NCBI RefSeq assembly: GCF_000612505.1
Contig: NZ_CP004078.1
Location: forward strand, 4,735,001-4,799,000
DNA: 64,000 bases
Source: Paenibacillus sabinae T27
Lineage (GTDB): Bacteria; Bacillota; Bacilli; Paenibacillales; Paenibacillaceae
Direction of reading: 5' to 3'
A program made the translations under genes and the position numbers. Under the pieces are notes generated by a model that saw nothing but the letters and a program-made list of their open reading frames with translations, was not told where the DNA came from and did not search any database. This document shows positions 1 to 11,828 of the stretch, one piece after another. Every line of letters begins with the position of its first letter. The stretch's first letter is position 1.

Positions 1-1545
<1,545 letters not shown>

Positions 1546-1679
1546 GGTAGAGCTGATAGCTCATTTTGAAACTGACGATTCATTAATATGAATCTTATAA
1601 ATTAACGTGTTCCATTTGTTCAGTTTTCAAAGAACTTGCTCCCGGCACTTGAATATTTCGTCTCATGCACAGGAATTAT

Positions 1680-1708
1680 AGAATAACATATTCAACTTCG
1701 TTCGTCAA
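1680..1708 (-). promoter_or_regulatory. Sigma-A promoter of the rRNA operon, with leader
   Basis: On the minus strand TTGACG (1703-1708) is followed after exactly 17 bases by TATTCT (1680-1685). The leader down to the 16S 5' end (about 1546-1672) contains TTCTTTGAAAACTGAACAA, typical of Bacillales rRNA leaders and intergenic spacers. The rest of the 1546-1949 gap holds AT-rich sequence up to the MFS gene; I see no further gene in it. Confidence 0.6.
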
Positions 1709-1949
1709 CTCTTTTTTTCAATCGTGATTTCAATCTTCATCACAACCTCGCGAGCGACAAGAAATAATATATCATGCCAACAGCAATTGCGCAACCCTTT
1801 TTTTCAAAATAATTTATTCCTCTTTCTTGCCAGAGGGTTAAACGTTCAATCTATCATCTTTCCCCGTAATGTTCATTGCGGTAAAACGGCAAAAAGAGTT
1901 ATCTTAGTTCATATCGATATGCCCGGTTTTAATATAGAAAGGAGCTGTT

Positions 1950-3206
1950 ATGAGAAATCAGCCGACGTCAACAATAGCCCCGTCAAAATTGGCGGCCGGT
2001 GAGCAGCGCAATCTTCAGCAAGCTACAATCTACCGTATACTCCTCGCCGTCAGCTTCGTTCACTTGTTCAATGATTCGATTCAGGCGGTGATTCCGGCGA
2101 TTTTTCCGATCCTTAAGAGCAATATGCTTCTATCGTACGCTCAGGTCGGATGGATATCATTCGCGCTCAACGTCACTTCTTCGGTTATCCAACCGGTCAT
2201 CGGCTATGCCGCCGACCGCCATCCGCGTCCAATCCTGCTTCCGCTTGGGATGGGCAGCACCTTAACGGGTGTTCTGCTGCTGGGTTACGCCAATAATTAT
2301 GTGCTGGTGCTTCTTTCGGTTATTCTGATCGGCTTTGGCTCCGCGGCCTTTCATCCTGAAGGCATGCGTGTTGCACATATGGCGGCGGGACTGAAAAAGG
2401 GGCTGTCCCAATCGATTTTCCAGGTCGGGGGCAATGCTGGACAGTCTCTCGGTCCCCTGCTGACAAAATGGGTGTTCATCCCGTTTGGACAGATCGGCGC
2501 GTTGGGATTCACGGTGGTCGCCGCTGCTGGCGTCTTGGTGCAGACCTATGTAGCTCGTTGGTACCAAGAGATGCTGGACGCAGGGTATACCTTTCGCAAA
2601 AAAACCGTCTCCCGCGCAATGGACCCCGCCAGGAATAAAAGCATTCTGAATGCCACCGTCATTCTGGTCATCCTCGTCTTTGTGCGGTCATGGTACGGTC
2701 AGGCCATCGGCAGTTATTATACGTTCTATTTAATGGAGAAGTACGGTATGGTGCTGGATCATGCCCAGAATTATATTTTCATGTACTTGGCCGCCGGCGC
2801 GGTTGGTACTCTATTTGGCGGTCCACTGGCGGACCGGTTCGGACGGCGGAATCTCATCCTGTTCTCCATGGTCGGAACCGTGCCCTTCGCGCTCGCGCTT
2901 CCGTTCGCAAGCCCGTTTTGGGCAGGTGTGCTGCTGCTGATCGGCGGATTCGTTCTTTTGTCCAGTTTCTCGGTTACCGTCATTTACGCGCAAATGCTGT
3001 ATCCCGGCAATATCGGCACCGTCTCCGGCCTGATTACCGGCCTCGCTTTTGGACTCGGCGGCATTGGCTCGCTGTTCATCGGCCACATGATCGATGCGGT
3101 AGGCATCACGAGCGTATTCATTGTCTGTGGCTTTCTTCCGCTTCTCGGACTTCTTGCCCTGCTTCTTCCGGGGGACGGTAAGCTTGAGGAGTGGGCGGCG
3201 GAGTAA
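1950..3206 (+). CDS. MFS transporter, fosmidomycin-resistance (Fsr)-like exporter
   Basis: A 418-residue protein with about 12 hydrophobic segments and the usual MFS length. The loop after helix 2 reads GYAADRHPRP, and the second half has the equivalent GGPLADRFGRRN, the MFS motif A in both halves. Early conserved residues (HLFNDSIQAVIPAIFPIL) and FGSAAFHPEGMRVAHMA are typical of the Fsr-type drug exporter subgroup, so a small-molecule efflux role in the cytoplasmic membrane is likely; the real substrate is unknown. ATG at 1950 has a good site (GAAAGGAG). It is transcribed away from the rRNA operon as a single gene and is followed by a clear terminator. Confidence 0.85.
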   Translation: MRNQPTSTIAPSKLAAGEQRNLQQATIYRILLAVSFVHLFNDSIQAVIPAIFPILKSNMLLSYAQVGWISFALNVTSSVIQPVIGYAADRHPRPILLPLGMGSTLTGVLLLGYANNYVLVLLSVILIGFGSAAFHPEGMRVAHMAAGLKKGLSQSIFQVGGNAGQSLGPLLTKWVFIPFGQIGALGFTVVAAAGVLVQTYVARWYQEMLDAGYTFRKKTVSRAMDPARNKSILNATVILVILVFVRSWYGQAIGSYYTFYLMEKYGMVLDHAQNYIFMYLAAGAVGTLFGGPLADRFGRRNLILFSMVGTVPFALALPFASPFWAGVLLLIGGFVLLSSFSVTVIYAQMLYPGNIGTVSGLITGLAFGLGGIGSLFIGHMIDAVGITSVFIVCGFLPLLGLLALLLPGDGKLEEWAAE

Positions 3207-3236
3207 CGCTTGATAATGTATAGCTTTTTCGATAAA

Positions 3237-3278
3237 GGCTCATCTCCCTTCTCTGGAGGAGGAGAGTGAGTCTTTTTT
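3237..3278 (+). terminator. Rho-independent terminator of the MFS gene
   Basis: GGCTCA...TGAGTC pairs around a CTCC/GGAG stem and is followed by TTTTTT, 30 bases after the MFS stop codon. Confidence 0.75.
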
Positions 3279-3386
3279 GCTGCCCGGCGCCGCATTGTTT
3301 TGATGTATTATTCAACGTCCGATTTTTGCGTTACAATTAATTAAAACTTGAATTATCGACTGGTCTTTCAGAAAGGGGGAGAGGCA

Positions 3387-4655
3387 ATGGCAAACAAAGC
3401 GCTTGCGCGCATCCGAAAAGGCTATGGAAAAAAGCTTGTCACCATTCACGCATGGAACGCCTGGCTGGTACTGTTCTTGGCTGTAAGCGGCTTGATGCTG
3501 CTGGGCGCTTTTTGGAGGGAATGGCTGGGAGAAGGCCGCGTCTGGCTGAAATGGGGGCATATTCTGGCCGGGCTTGCGCTGCTCGTTCCGGTTGCCTATT
3601 ATCTGCTGCTGGCGGCGAAGCATTGGAAACGGCTAAATGGGAAACCGGGGCAAAAAGCCAATGTTATCACGGTTCTTGCGCTGCTGCTAGGTTGGATCGT
3701 ATCCGGTGTTGTCCTCTGGCTATTCAAAGTCTTTGGCCCTAGGGCGGCCAACGCCGCGCTGCTGGCGCATGATCTCTTCACATGGATCGGTCTGCCGATC
3801 ATCATTTATCACTCGCTTACCCGCACCCGCTGGCTTAAAGAACCGGATAAACGGTCGATTCGGCCGGAACAAGATATCAAAGACGCAGCGCTTCCTGAAA
3901 AAGCTGAAAAAGCCGTTTCGTCGCCCCAGCCTCTATATACGCGGCGCGGCTTTCTCAAAGCTGCCGTCGGCGCGGGGCTGGCGGTTACGCTCGGACCTAC
4001 TTTTGTCCGCTGGATGGGCCGGTCGCTGCAGCTGCCTTCGTCTGAAGTGCCTGCGGCGGCTAATGCCAACCACCTCCTGCCCGACCCCGTTCCGCTGCCG
4101 CAGTCTTCCCCGCCGATCGGAGGGGGCGCAGAAGGGCATTTTCGCGTGTATACGGTAACGGACATCCCCTCCTTCGACAATTCGAACTGGTCTTTTACGG
4201 TTGACGGTCTGGTGGACAACAAGCTGAACTGGAACTGGGAGCAGTTCGTGAATCTCCCGCGGGAGGTTCAGGTGAGCGATTTTCATTGTATTACGGGCTG
4301 GTCGGTGTATAAAAATACATGGGAAGGCCTCCCCCTTGCCAAGCTGCTCGACATGGCCTCCGTGCAAAATGGTGCTGCAAGCGTCAAATTTTATTCCGGA
4401 GACGGCGTTTACACCGATTCGCTGACGTTGGAGCAAGCGCGGATGGACGATGTGCTAGTCGCTGTTATGCACGACGGCAAGCCGATTACAAACGAGCTGG
4501 GCGGTCCCGTACGGCTTATCGTTCCGCAAATGTATGCCTATAAATCGGTAAAATGGCTTAATCGCATTGAACTGATCGAAGGCGAACATGTCGGCTACTG
4601 GGAACAGCGGGGCTATAATACCGATGCGTGGCTGCCGGGGAAAACGAAAATTTGA
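3387..4655 (+). CDS. Cytochrome b561-like / sulfite-oxidase-like molybdopterin fusion membrane protein
   Basis: ATG at 3387 is preceded by AAAGGGGGAGAGGC; an upstream in-frame start (3348) lacks a site. The 422-residue product has two parts. Residues 1-150 have four hydrophobic helices with His at 21, 58, 128 and 142, fitting a di-heme cytochrome b module. Residues 185-210 carry a twin-arginine signal (TRRGFLKAAVGAG) with its own hydrophobic stretch. Residues 250-422 are a sulfite-oxidase/YedY-type Moco domain with the likely molybdenum ligand Cys301 in FHCITGWS. The inferred job is electron transfer between the quinone pool and a substrate reduced or oxidised outside the membrane, as in MsrP/MsrQ but in one chain. 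The substrate cannot be read from sequence. No molybdenum cofactor synthesis genes are nearby. Confidence 0.8.
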   Translation: MANKALARIRKGYGKKLVTIHAWNAWLVLFLAVSGLMLLGAFWREWLGEGRVWLKWGHILAGLALLVPVAYYLLLAAKHWKRLNGKPGQKANVITVLALLLGWIVSGVVLWLFKVFGPRAANAALLAHDLFTWIGLPIIIYHSLTRTRWLKEPDKRSIRPEQDIKDAALPEKAEKAVSSPQPLYTRRGFLKAAVGAGLAVTLGPTFVRWMGRSLQLPSSEVPAAANANHLLPDPVPLPQSSPPIGGGAEGHFRVYTVTDIPSFDNSNWSFTVDGLVDNKLNWNWEQFVNLPREVQVSDFHCITGWSVYKNTWEGLPLAKLLDMASVQNGAASVKFYSGDGVYTDSLTLEQARMDDVLVAVMHDGKPITNELGGPVRLIVPQMYAYKSVKWLNRIELIEGEHVGYWEQRGYNTDAWLPGKTKI

Positions 4656-4698
4656 AAAAGGCCTGTCCTTTAGGGAATGCTCTCTCCCCGGACAAGCC
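4655..4698 (-). terminator. Terminator between converging genes
   Basis: GGCTTGTCC (4690-4698 reversed) pairs with GGACAGGCC (4660-4668 reversed), one mismatch, followed on the minus strand by TTTTT. It ends the alkaline phosphatase-ABC operon. Confidence 0.7.
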
Positions 4699-4715
4699 AA
4701 CAAGTAAGAAGCAGG

Positions 4716-5738
4716 TTACTCCTTAATTTCCTCAAACGAAGCGTCGTACAGCCGGAACATGGTCTTGTATCCCGACTCGTCGATTTTAATGCCTACCTCA
4801 AGCCGTCCGGTCACCTGGAGCGGACCCGATTTATGCCTCAGCTTAACATCGTCCGGCACAAATACAATCATAATCTTGTTCCAGTACGTTTCGTCCCCGT
4901 TGTCAAAAGGACATTCGGCACCGGGCTGAGGGATCAGCAGGAACCAGTGCTTTTCGAAGGAGAGCACCTCGCCCATAAAGCCTTTGATGGTCACTGTGCT
5001 TTTACTCTCGCTGAGGTCCCAGAAGCGCTCCGACGGCCGGGTCTGGTCCCCTCCGTCAAAAAAATCCGACCAGCCTATGGTTACCGTGCCTGACGGGCTA
5101 GCTGCATTCGGGCTCTTAGCCGGAGCGGCGGAAGAGGCGGCTTCCGTCTTGCCGCCGTTACCCGAATTGACGGAAGGCGAAGCAGGCTCACGCGTAGGGG
5201 AAGCAGCGGCGGCAGACGCTTGGCGGCTGGCGCCGGACGTCTTGGCTGCGGCGCTATTGGCGGGAACAGCCGCAGGCTTGCCGGCGCCGGCCTTCGCCCC
5301 ATCGGCGGAAGGCGTTCCTTTGGCCGAATTCGTCGCTGGCGCCGAATTCGAAGCTTCCGTCTTTGGAAGCGGCGTTTGCTTCGCATCGGACGAAGCCGAG
5401 GCAGTTGACGCCGGGGATGGTGCCGCAGAGCTCGAAGCGGCGGTAGCGGAGCCCGGGGATGGTTCGGCAGAGCTGACGGCAGCGGTGGCGGAACCCGGGA
5501 ATGGTGAAGCGCCCGGGGACGCCTCCGGCGAAGCGGAATGTAAAGCAGCGGCGGAATCCCCGGCTGCCTTCCGATCCTCATTCACCTGAGAACTATTTTG
5601 TTCCTCATCAGATACCGAGGTGTTCTGAACCGACGAAAACGAAGACGCCGACGTCTCTTCCCCATCCTTGCCGCATGCGGACAGCAATAGGGTAAGGCAT
5701 ACAGCCGCGGCGGTCAGAAACTTTTGTCTTGTCTTCAT
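4716..5738 (-). CDS. Lipoprotein with Ala/Ser/Pro-rich linker and DUF3299-like C-terminal domain
   Basis: A 340-residue lipoprotein: signal peptide with lipobox LLSAC, lipidated Cys22. Residues about 25-225 are low-complexity Ser/Ala/Pro/Gly, a flexible tether across the wall. The folded part is residues about 220-340 (GFMGEVLSFEKHWFLLIP, then ECPFDN and VTGRLEVG), which resembles the small DUF3299 domain found beside ABC ATPase/FtsX-type permease pairs in other bacteria; this assignment is by pattern memory. It is the last gene of a four-gene operon, 15 bases after the permease, with a perfect AGGAGGTAAG site. By context it should be the extracytoplasmic partner of the ABC system. Its ligand is unknown; a metal is my best guess. 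Confidence 0.75.
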   Translation of the reverse strand: MKTRQKFLTAAAVCLTLLLSACGKDGEETSASSFSSVQNTSVSDEEQNSSQVNEDRKAAGDSAAALHSASPEASPGASPFPGSATAAVSSAEPSPGSATAASSSAAPSPASTASASSDAKQTPLPKTEASNSAPATNSAKGTPSADGAKAGAGKPAAVPANSAAAKTSGASRQASAAAASPTREPASPSVNSGNGGKTEAASSAAPAKSPNAASPSGTVTIGWSDFFDGGDQTRPSERFWDLSESKSTVTIKGFMGEVLSFEKHWFLLIPQPGAECPFDNGDETYWNKIMIVFVPDDVKLRHKSGPLQVTGRLEVGIKIDESGYKTMFRLYDASFEEIKE

Positions 5739-5753
5739 AAGGCAGCTTACCTC

Positions 5754-6983
5754 CTAAGATTTAAACAAAGCGAGCGGCTGAAGCCGGTACATCCGAAAGG
5801 CGGGAATCAGCGATGCCAGCAGCCCGAGCGCGATCGTTCCTGCGGCAATCCAGCCGTGATCGGCGTTCCACAAATAAGGGTTGATTCGGACTCCCGCTTT
5901 GGCAAACAGCACTTCTCTAAAGAGCAGCGCGGACAAATGTCCCGCAAGGAAGCCCGCCGCAAGACCGGTCAGCGTCAGGATCAGACCCTCACTGATTAGT
6001 GTCATCCATACATAACTCTTCGGCTTGCCCAGCAGCCGCAGCAGACCGGCATCTTTGGTGCGCTCCCCGGCAGCGGCGATCAAAGACAACAGAATCGTAA
6101 TCGCGGCAAGAAGCACACACAGGCCGGCCAATATTTCGACAAGCCGGGAGCCTTGATCGACCGCGTTCACTACATCCGACACGGCCTTGCTTGAATATGC
6201 AGCCTGAACTTGGCCGCTGCCATCAAGCGTCTGCTTCAGATTATGCGCGCCAAGTAAGGTGGCAGGCTTCACCAGAACGGCCGTAATCTCACGATCCTCT
6301 CCTTGAAGCCCATGAACCGCCCAGGCATAGTCAACGGTCGTGAACACCGCCCGGTCATCCGGTGTGTTCAGCGTGGGAAGGATACCGATCACCGTATATT
6401 TAAAGCCTTCATGTGAATGTTCTTCCTCTCCTTCACCGGTATGGCTCTCGGTGGCCTCTTCAGCGGAATGATGCTCTCCTTCCTCCACAAGACCGTGAGC
6501 GCCAGCGAACGTATCGCCCACATGCAGACCGAGCGTCTGCGCGACATGCGATCCGACAACCGCTTCGCCCGTCTTGGCATACAGCTGGCCTGCCTTCAGG
6601 GTACGGTCGCCGTACCGTGTCAGAAAATACTCCGGATCAATGCCGACTACCGGAAATCCGTTATAGTTGTCACCAGTGGTCATGGCGTAAGCTTTGTCCA
6701 CGCCCGAATCGCTTCGCGCCTGGTCAAGTACGCTTGCCGGAATGTTCCCGGTAGGCGCGCCGATATGATAGAACGTATTCAGTACAAGCTGGGTTTCGCT
6801 GCCCTGTGCGCCAATGACGAGATCGAACGGGCCGTAACCTTTTTCCGCCCCCTGCTCGACGCTATCCCGGAAAAGCGAAAACAGAACGATAAAAGCGACG
6901 GTCGCCCCGATCGCGCAGACGGTAAGAAAAGAAAGAAAAAGCCGATGCCGGATATTGCTCAGCGACAATGAAAAAAGATTCAT
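5754..6983 (-). CDS. FtsX/MacB-type ABC transporter permease with His-rich extracellular loop
   Basis: A 409-residue permease with one N-terminal helix (residues 15-38), a large extracytoplasmic domain, then three C-terminal helices from about residue 280: the FtsX/MacB-type topology. Such proteins usually act in mechanotransmission or extraction rather than classic import. The outer domain has an acidic His-rich stretch at residues 163-191 (His 163, 171, 172, 181, 189, 191 among many Glu), a common metal-binding feature. The start overlaps the ATPase stop as ATGA, with GGAGGTAAG upstream, so the two are translationally coupled. Lipoprotein follows, alkaline phosphatase precedes. Confidence 0.85.
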   Translation of the reverse strand: MNLFSLSLSNIRHRLFLSFLTVCAIGATVAFIVLFSLFRDSVEQGAEKGYGPFDLVIGAQGSETQLVLNTFYHIGAPTGNIPASVLDQARSDSGVDKAYAMTTGDNYNGFPVVGIDPEYFLTRYGDRTLKAGQLYAKTGEAVVGSHVAQTLGLHVGDTFAGAHGLVEEGEHHSAEEATESHTGEGEEEHSHEGFKYTVIGILPTLNTPDDRAVFTTVDYAWAVHGLQGEDREITAVLVKPATLLGAHNLKQTLDGSGQVQAAYSSKAVSDVVNAVDQGSRLVEILAGLCVLLAAITILLSLIAAAGERTKDAGLLRLLGKPKSYVWMTLISEGLILTLTGLAAGFLAGHLSALLFREVLFAKAGVRINPYLWNADHGWIAAGTIALGLLASLIPAFRMYRLQPLALFKS

Positions 6984-7696
6984 CCGTTGCTTACCTCCTG
7001 TACTCCCTCTCTCCCGGCTGGATGCTCGGCATGCTTCCGAACGCGGTTCAGTTCCCTAATATCGAGACATTTCGGAAAGCGCTCCGCCATGTTCAGGTCA
7101 TGCGTGACGACAATCAGGGTCTGCTGCCTGGAAGAGCTCAGATCGAGCAAAAGCCGCGAAATTTCATCCGCGGTCTCCCAGTCCAGACTGCCGGTGGGCT
7201 CATCCGCAAGTACCAGCGGCGGATTGTTCACAAGCGCGCGGACAATCGCCACCCGCTGCTGCTGGCCCCGGGACAATTGGGAAGGCATATGCTTCGCCCG
7301 GTCAGGCAAGCCTACTCTCTCCAACCACTCGGAGATGAGCGTCTTTCTCTGCTTCGCGGGCATACTGGCGTTCATTGCGATTTCGATATTCTGGCTGGCG
7401 GTAAGAGATGGAATCAGGTGAAAATCCTGCAGCACATAACCGATGCTCCGGGAACGCAGCCGATCCCGCTGCGATTCCGTCATTTGGTGCAGCGGCTGCC
7501 CTTCCAGGTAAATCTCACCCTTGTCCGGCACCGCAATTCCGCTGATTAAATGGAGCAACGTGCTTTTACCGGACCCGCTGGGTCCGGTAATCGCCACCTT
7601 TTCACCTTTTTCCACCTGCCAAGAAGGAATATCCAGAATCGGCAGACTGCGTCCGTCGATCCGGAAGCTTTTGCTCAGGCCGGAAATTTGAAGCAT
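6980..7696 (-). CDS. ABC transporter ATP-binding protein (LolD/MacB type)
   Basis: A 238-residue ATPase with Walker A (GPSGSGKST), Q-loop (YVLQDFHLIP), signature LSRGQQQR, Walker B (LVLADEPTGSLD) and H-loop (VVTHD). These are hallmarks of the LolD/MacB/FtsE group that pairs with FtsX-type permeases. GGGGGAG precedes ATG at 7696; a GTG two codons earlier sits too close to it. The gene starts 12 bases after the alkaline phosphatase stop and overlaps the permease by four bases, so all four genes very probably form one transcript. Confidence 0.88.
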   Translation of the reverse strand: MLQISGLSKSFRIDGRSLPILDIPSWQVEKGEKVAITGPSGSGKSTLLHLISGIAVPDKGEIYLEGQPLHQMTESQRDRLRSRSIGYVLQDFHLIPSLTASQNIEIAMNASMPAKQRKTLISEWLERVGLPDRAKHMPSQLSRGQQQRVAIVRALVNNPPLVLADEPTGSLDWETADEISRLLLDLSSSRQQTLIVVTHDLNMAERFPKCLDIRELNRVRKHAEHPAGREGVQEVSNG

Positions 7697-7708
7697 GCTC
7701 ACTCCCCC

Positions 7709-9436
7709 TTACCGCAGAACAATTCGTTCGGAGAGCGAATCCCATTTCAGATTTTTGCCGGTCAACTGGCTGAAAGCGGTCAGCGGAAGATATACGGTTC
7801 CGTTATCGTTATCGACCGTGAAAGATACAGCCTTGCCGTTCAATGTTGCGGTCAGAGACGACATGTCGATGTTCAGCGTATTTTTGCCAAAAGAGGCTTT
7901 AGCTACGGTCGATCCGCTGCTGTAGCTTCCACCAAGGGCTTTGATCAGCGAGGCAACAGGATACAGCACTTCGTTCTCGCGATTGATTTTAAATTTCGGA
8001 TAAACATATTTCGATTGGAGCTCGGCGGATCTCTTGTCCAGATTAACCCCTACAATGGCAGCGGAAGCTCTGGCGATCTGGGTATTATCCACTTGGCCTT
8101 TCACCTTACCCGCGATTGGACCATAAGCCCATATCCCGACATCAACGGCGGAATGCCCGTGCCCGGACCAGCCAATCAGCAGTCTTTTGGAAATCACGGC
8201 ATTGTAGGCTCCCTCCTGCTTGTAAGAGGAACCGTCGCCCGCCAGAATCGCTTGCACTTCTTCATCGGTCAGATCGTTAAATCCGGTATTCTCCGCCACA
8301 ATGCTGCGAATTTCTTCCGGAGTCTTGGCCTCCGCAAGCTTGCTGGCGATGGATTCCGAGGAATGCTTCTGCTTGTCCCACAGGTCGATATTCAGCTCAT
8401 AGATATTGTCGCGCGACAGGGACAAACCGCCCGTTTCATGGTCCGCGGTCACGACTACGGATGTATTGCCGTCTTTTTTGGCGAACTCGATTGCAGTCTT
8501 AAAGGCAGCGTCGAAATCAAGCGTCTCCTGGACAAGCGTTGGAAAATCGTTGGCATGTCCCGCATGGTCGATCCGACCGCCTTCGATCATCATGACAAAG
8601 CCGTTCTTATCCTTGGACAAAATCTTCAAAGCGGACGACGTCATAGCCGCCAGGCTCGGAATTTCAGCAGTACGGTCCGGGGTATAGGCGACATGGGAGC
8701 TGCCGAACAGACCCAGCGCTTTAGTCGTGGAAGCCGGAAGGGCCTTCAGCGCGCTCGTATTCTCGACAATGGTATACCCTTTCGCTTTAAAATCAGGCAG
8801 AATATTTTTATCCGTCCGCTTGCCCTTCTCATCCTTCGTTACAAAAAATTGCTTGCCCCCGCCAAAAAGCACATCCACGCCGCTATCCAGGTACTGGGTG
8901 GCAATGGCCGACTCGTTGTCGCGGTTGCGTACATGCGATGCGTATACGGCTGGTGTTGCATGGGTGATCCGCGCGGTGGTCACAAGACCGGTTGCTTTGC
9001 CGCTTCTCTCCGCAGCTTCAATGACGGAAGCAAAAGGCTTGGCTACGTCTTCATTGGAGACGCTGATGCCCGCGTTGTAAGTCTTATGCCCTGTGGCAAA
9101 AGCTGTGCCGGCCGATGCGGAGTCCGTTACGACCCCTGACACCACTTTACCGCCGTCTTCGCCGCGATCCGCATAGGTAGTAGCTTGTCCAACATAGTAA
9201 GGGTCGAGGTTGAGATGCTTGACTCCCTTTTTATACTGTTCGTAATAACGCGTTGCCGAGATTTGCGCGGGTCCCATGCCGTCGCCAATCAGGACGATGA
9301 GATTTTTCGATGGGGCTTTTGCTTTTGGAGCCGTTGGCGTTTTGGAAGAACTTTGCGCCGCGTAGGCGAAGCTTCCTGCAGAAAGGATCAGGCAGGCCAA
9401 GCCGCCGATTGCAACTTTTTTCAGACCTTTGTTCAT
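7709..9436 (-). CDS. Secreted alkaline phosphatase with C-terminal stalk domain
   Basis: A 575-residue exported phosphomonoesterase. It has a signal peptide (cleavage after AYAA, about residue 27), metal-site Asp in LIGDGMG (Asp52), and catalytic Ser106 in TDSASAGTAFATG, plus ADHETGG for the second metal site: the Zn/Mg alkaline phosphatase fold. After about residue 490 it has a copper-amine-oxidase N-terminal-type stalk domain (LNGKAVSF...VYLPLTAFSQLTG), common on Paenibacillus secreted proteins. GGGAGGG lies upstream of ATG. As first gene of an operon with an ABC system it may depend on that system for metal, export or anchoring; that link is inference. No convincing PhoP box was seen. Confidence 0.92.
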   Translation of the reverse strand: MNKGLKKVAIGGLACLILSAGSFAYAAQSSSKTPTAPKAKAPSKNLIVLIGDGMGPAQISATRYYEQYKKGVKHLNLDPYYVGQATTYADRGEDGGKVVSGVVTDSASAGTAFATGHKTYNAGISVSNEDVAKPFASVIEAAERSGKATGLVTTARITHATPAVYASHVRNRDNESAIATQYLDSGVDVLFGGGKQFFVTKDEKGKRTDKNILPDFKAKGYTIVENTSALKALPASTTKALGLFGSSHVAYTPDRTAEIPSLAAMTSSALKILSKDKNGFVMMIEGGRIDHAGHANDFPTLVQETLDFDAAFKTAIEFAKKDGNTSVVVTADHETGGLSLSRDNIYELNIDLWDKQKHSSESIASKLAEAKTPEEIRSIVAENTGFNDLTDEEVQAILAGDGSSYKQEGAYNAVISKRLLIGWSGHGHSAVDVGIWAYGPIAGKVKGQVDNTQIARASAAIVGVNLDKRSAELQSKYVYPKFKINRENEVLYPVASLIKALGGSYSSGSTVAKASFGKNTLNIDMSSLTATLNGKAVSFTVDNDNGTVYLPLTAFSQLTGKNLKWDSLSERIVLR

Positions 9437-9554
9437 CTTTTTATATACCCTCCCAGTGGTAAGTAATTCTTCTATAGTCTAAGGGGAGAGTATTGTCTCC
9501 ATGTAAAAATATTGCCTGACTTGGATTAAATTTGAGCCTTTCTGTGATTACTCA

Positions 9555-9595
9555 GAAAAAAAGACCCGCTTCAAGGGTATCCCTTGGAGCGGGTC
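9555..9595 (-). terminator. Rho-independent terminator of ligA
   Basis: A 15-base stem (9563-9577 with 9581-9595, one G-T pair) with a three-base loop, followed on the minus strand by eight T. It ends the pcrB-pcrA-ligA transcript. Confidence 0.85.
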
Positions 9596-9665
9596 CATTA
9601 TGAGGAACGTGATGCTTAGCTTAGATTTAGCCTAACCTTAAAGAAACGTCTGCAGTCTGCGGGGA

Positions 9666-11708
<2,043 letters not shown>

Positions 11709-11828
11709 TCAGACATCCCTCCGCCATCCCGATTCATTTCCTTCTTCCTCAGCCTGATCCAAAAGCAGGCTGGTTAACCATCCGCGCCATGCCCGGCGCT
11801 ATAAGCCAGGGCTATCGCGCCGAATCTC

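Noticed and set aside
7550..9139. A 529-codon plus-strand frame
   Set aside because: Antisense to the alkaline phosphatase, whose motifs are complete; a GC-bias shadow.
9437..9560. PhoP box ahead of the alkaline phosphatase operon
   Set aside because: Only one TTTACA-like hexamer at proper phase; PhoP sites need several direct repeats.
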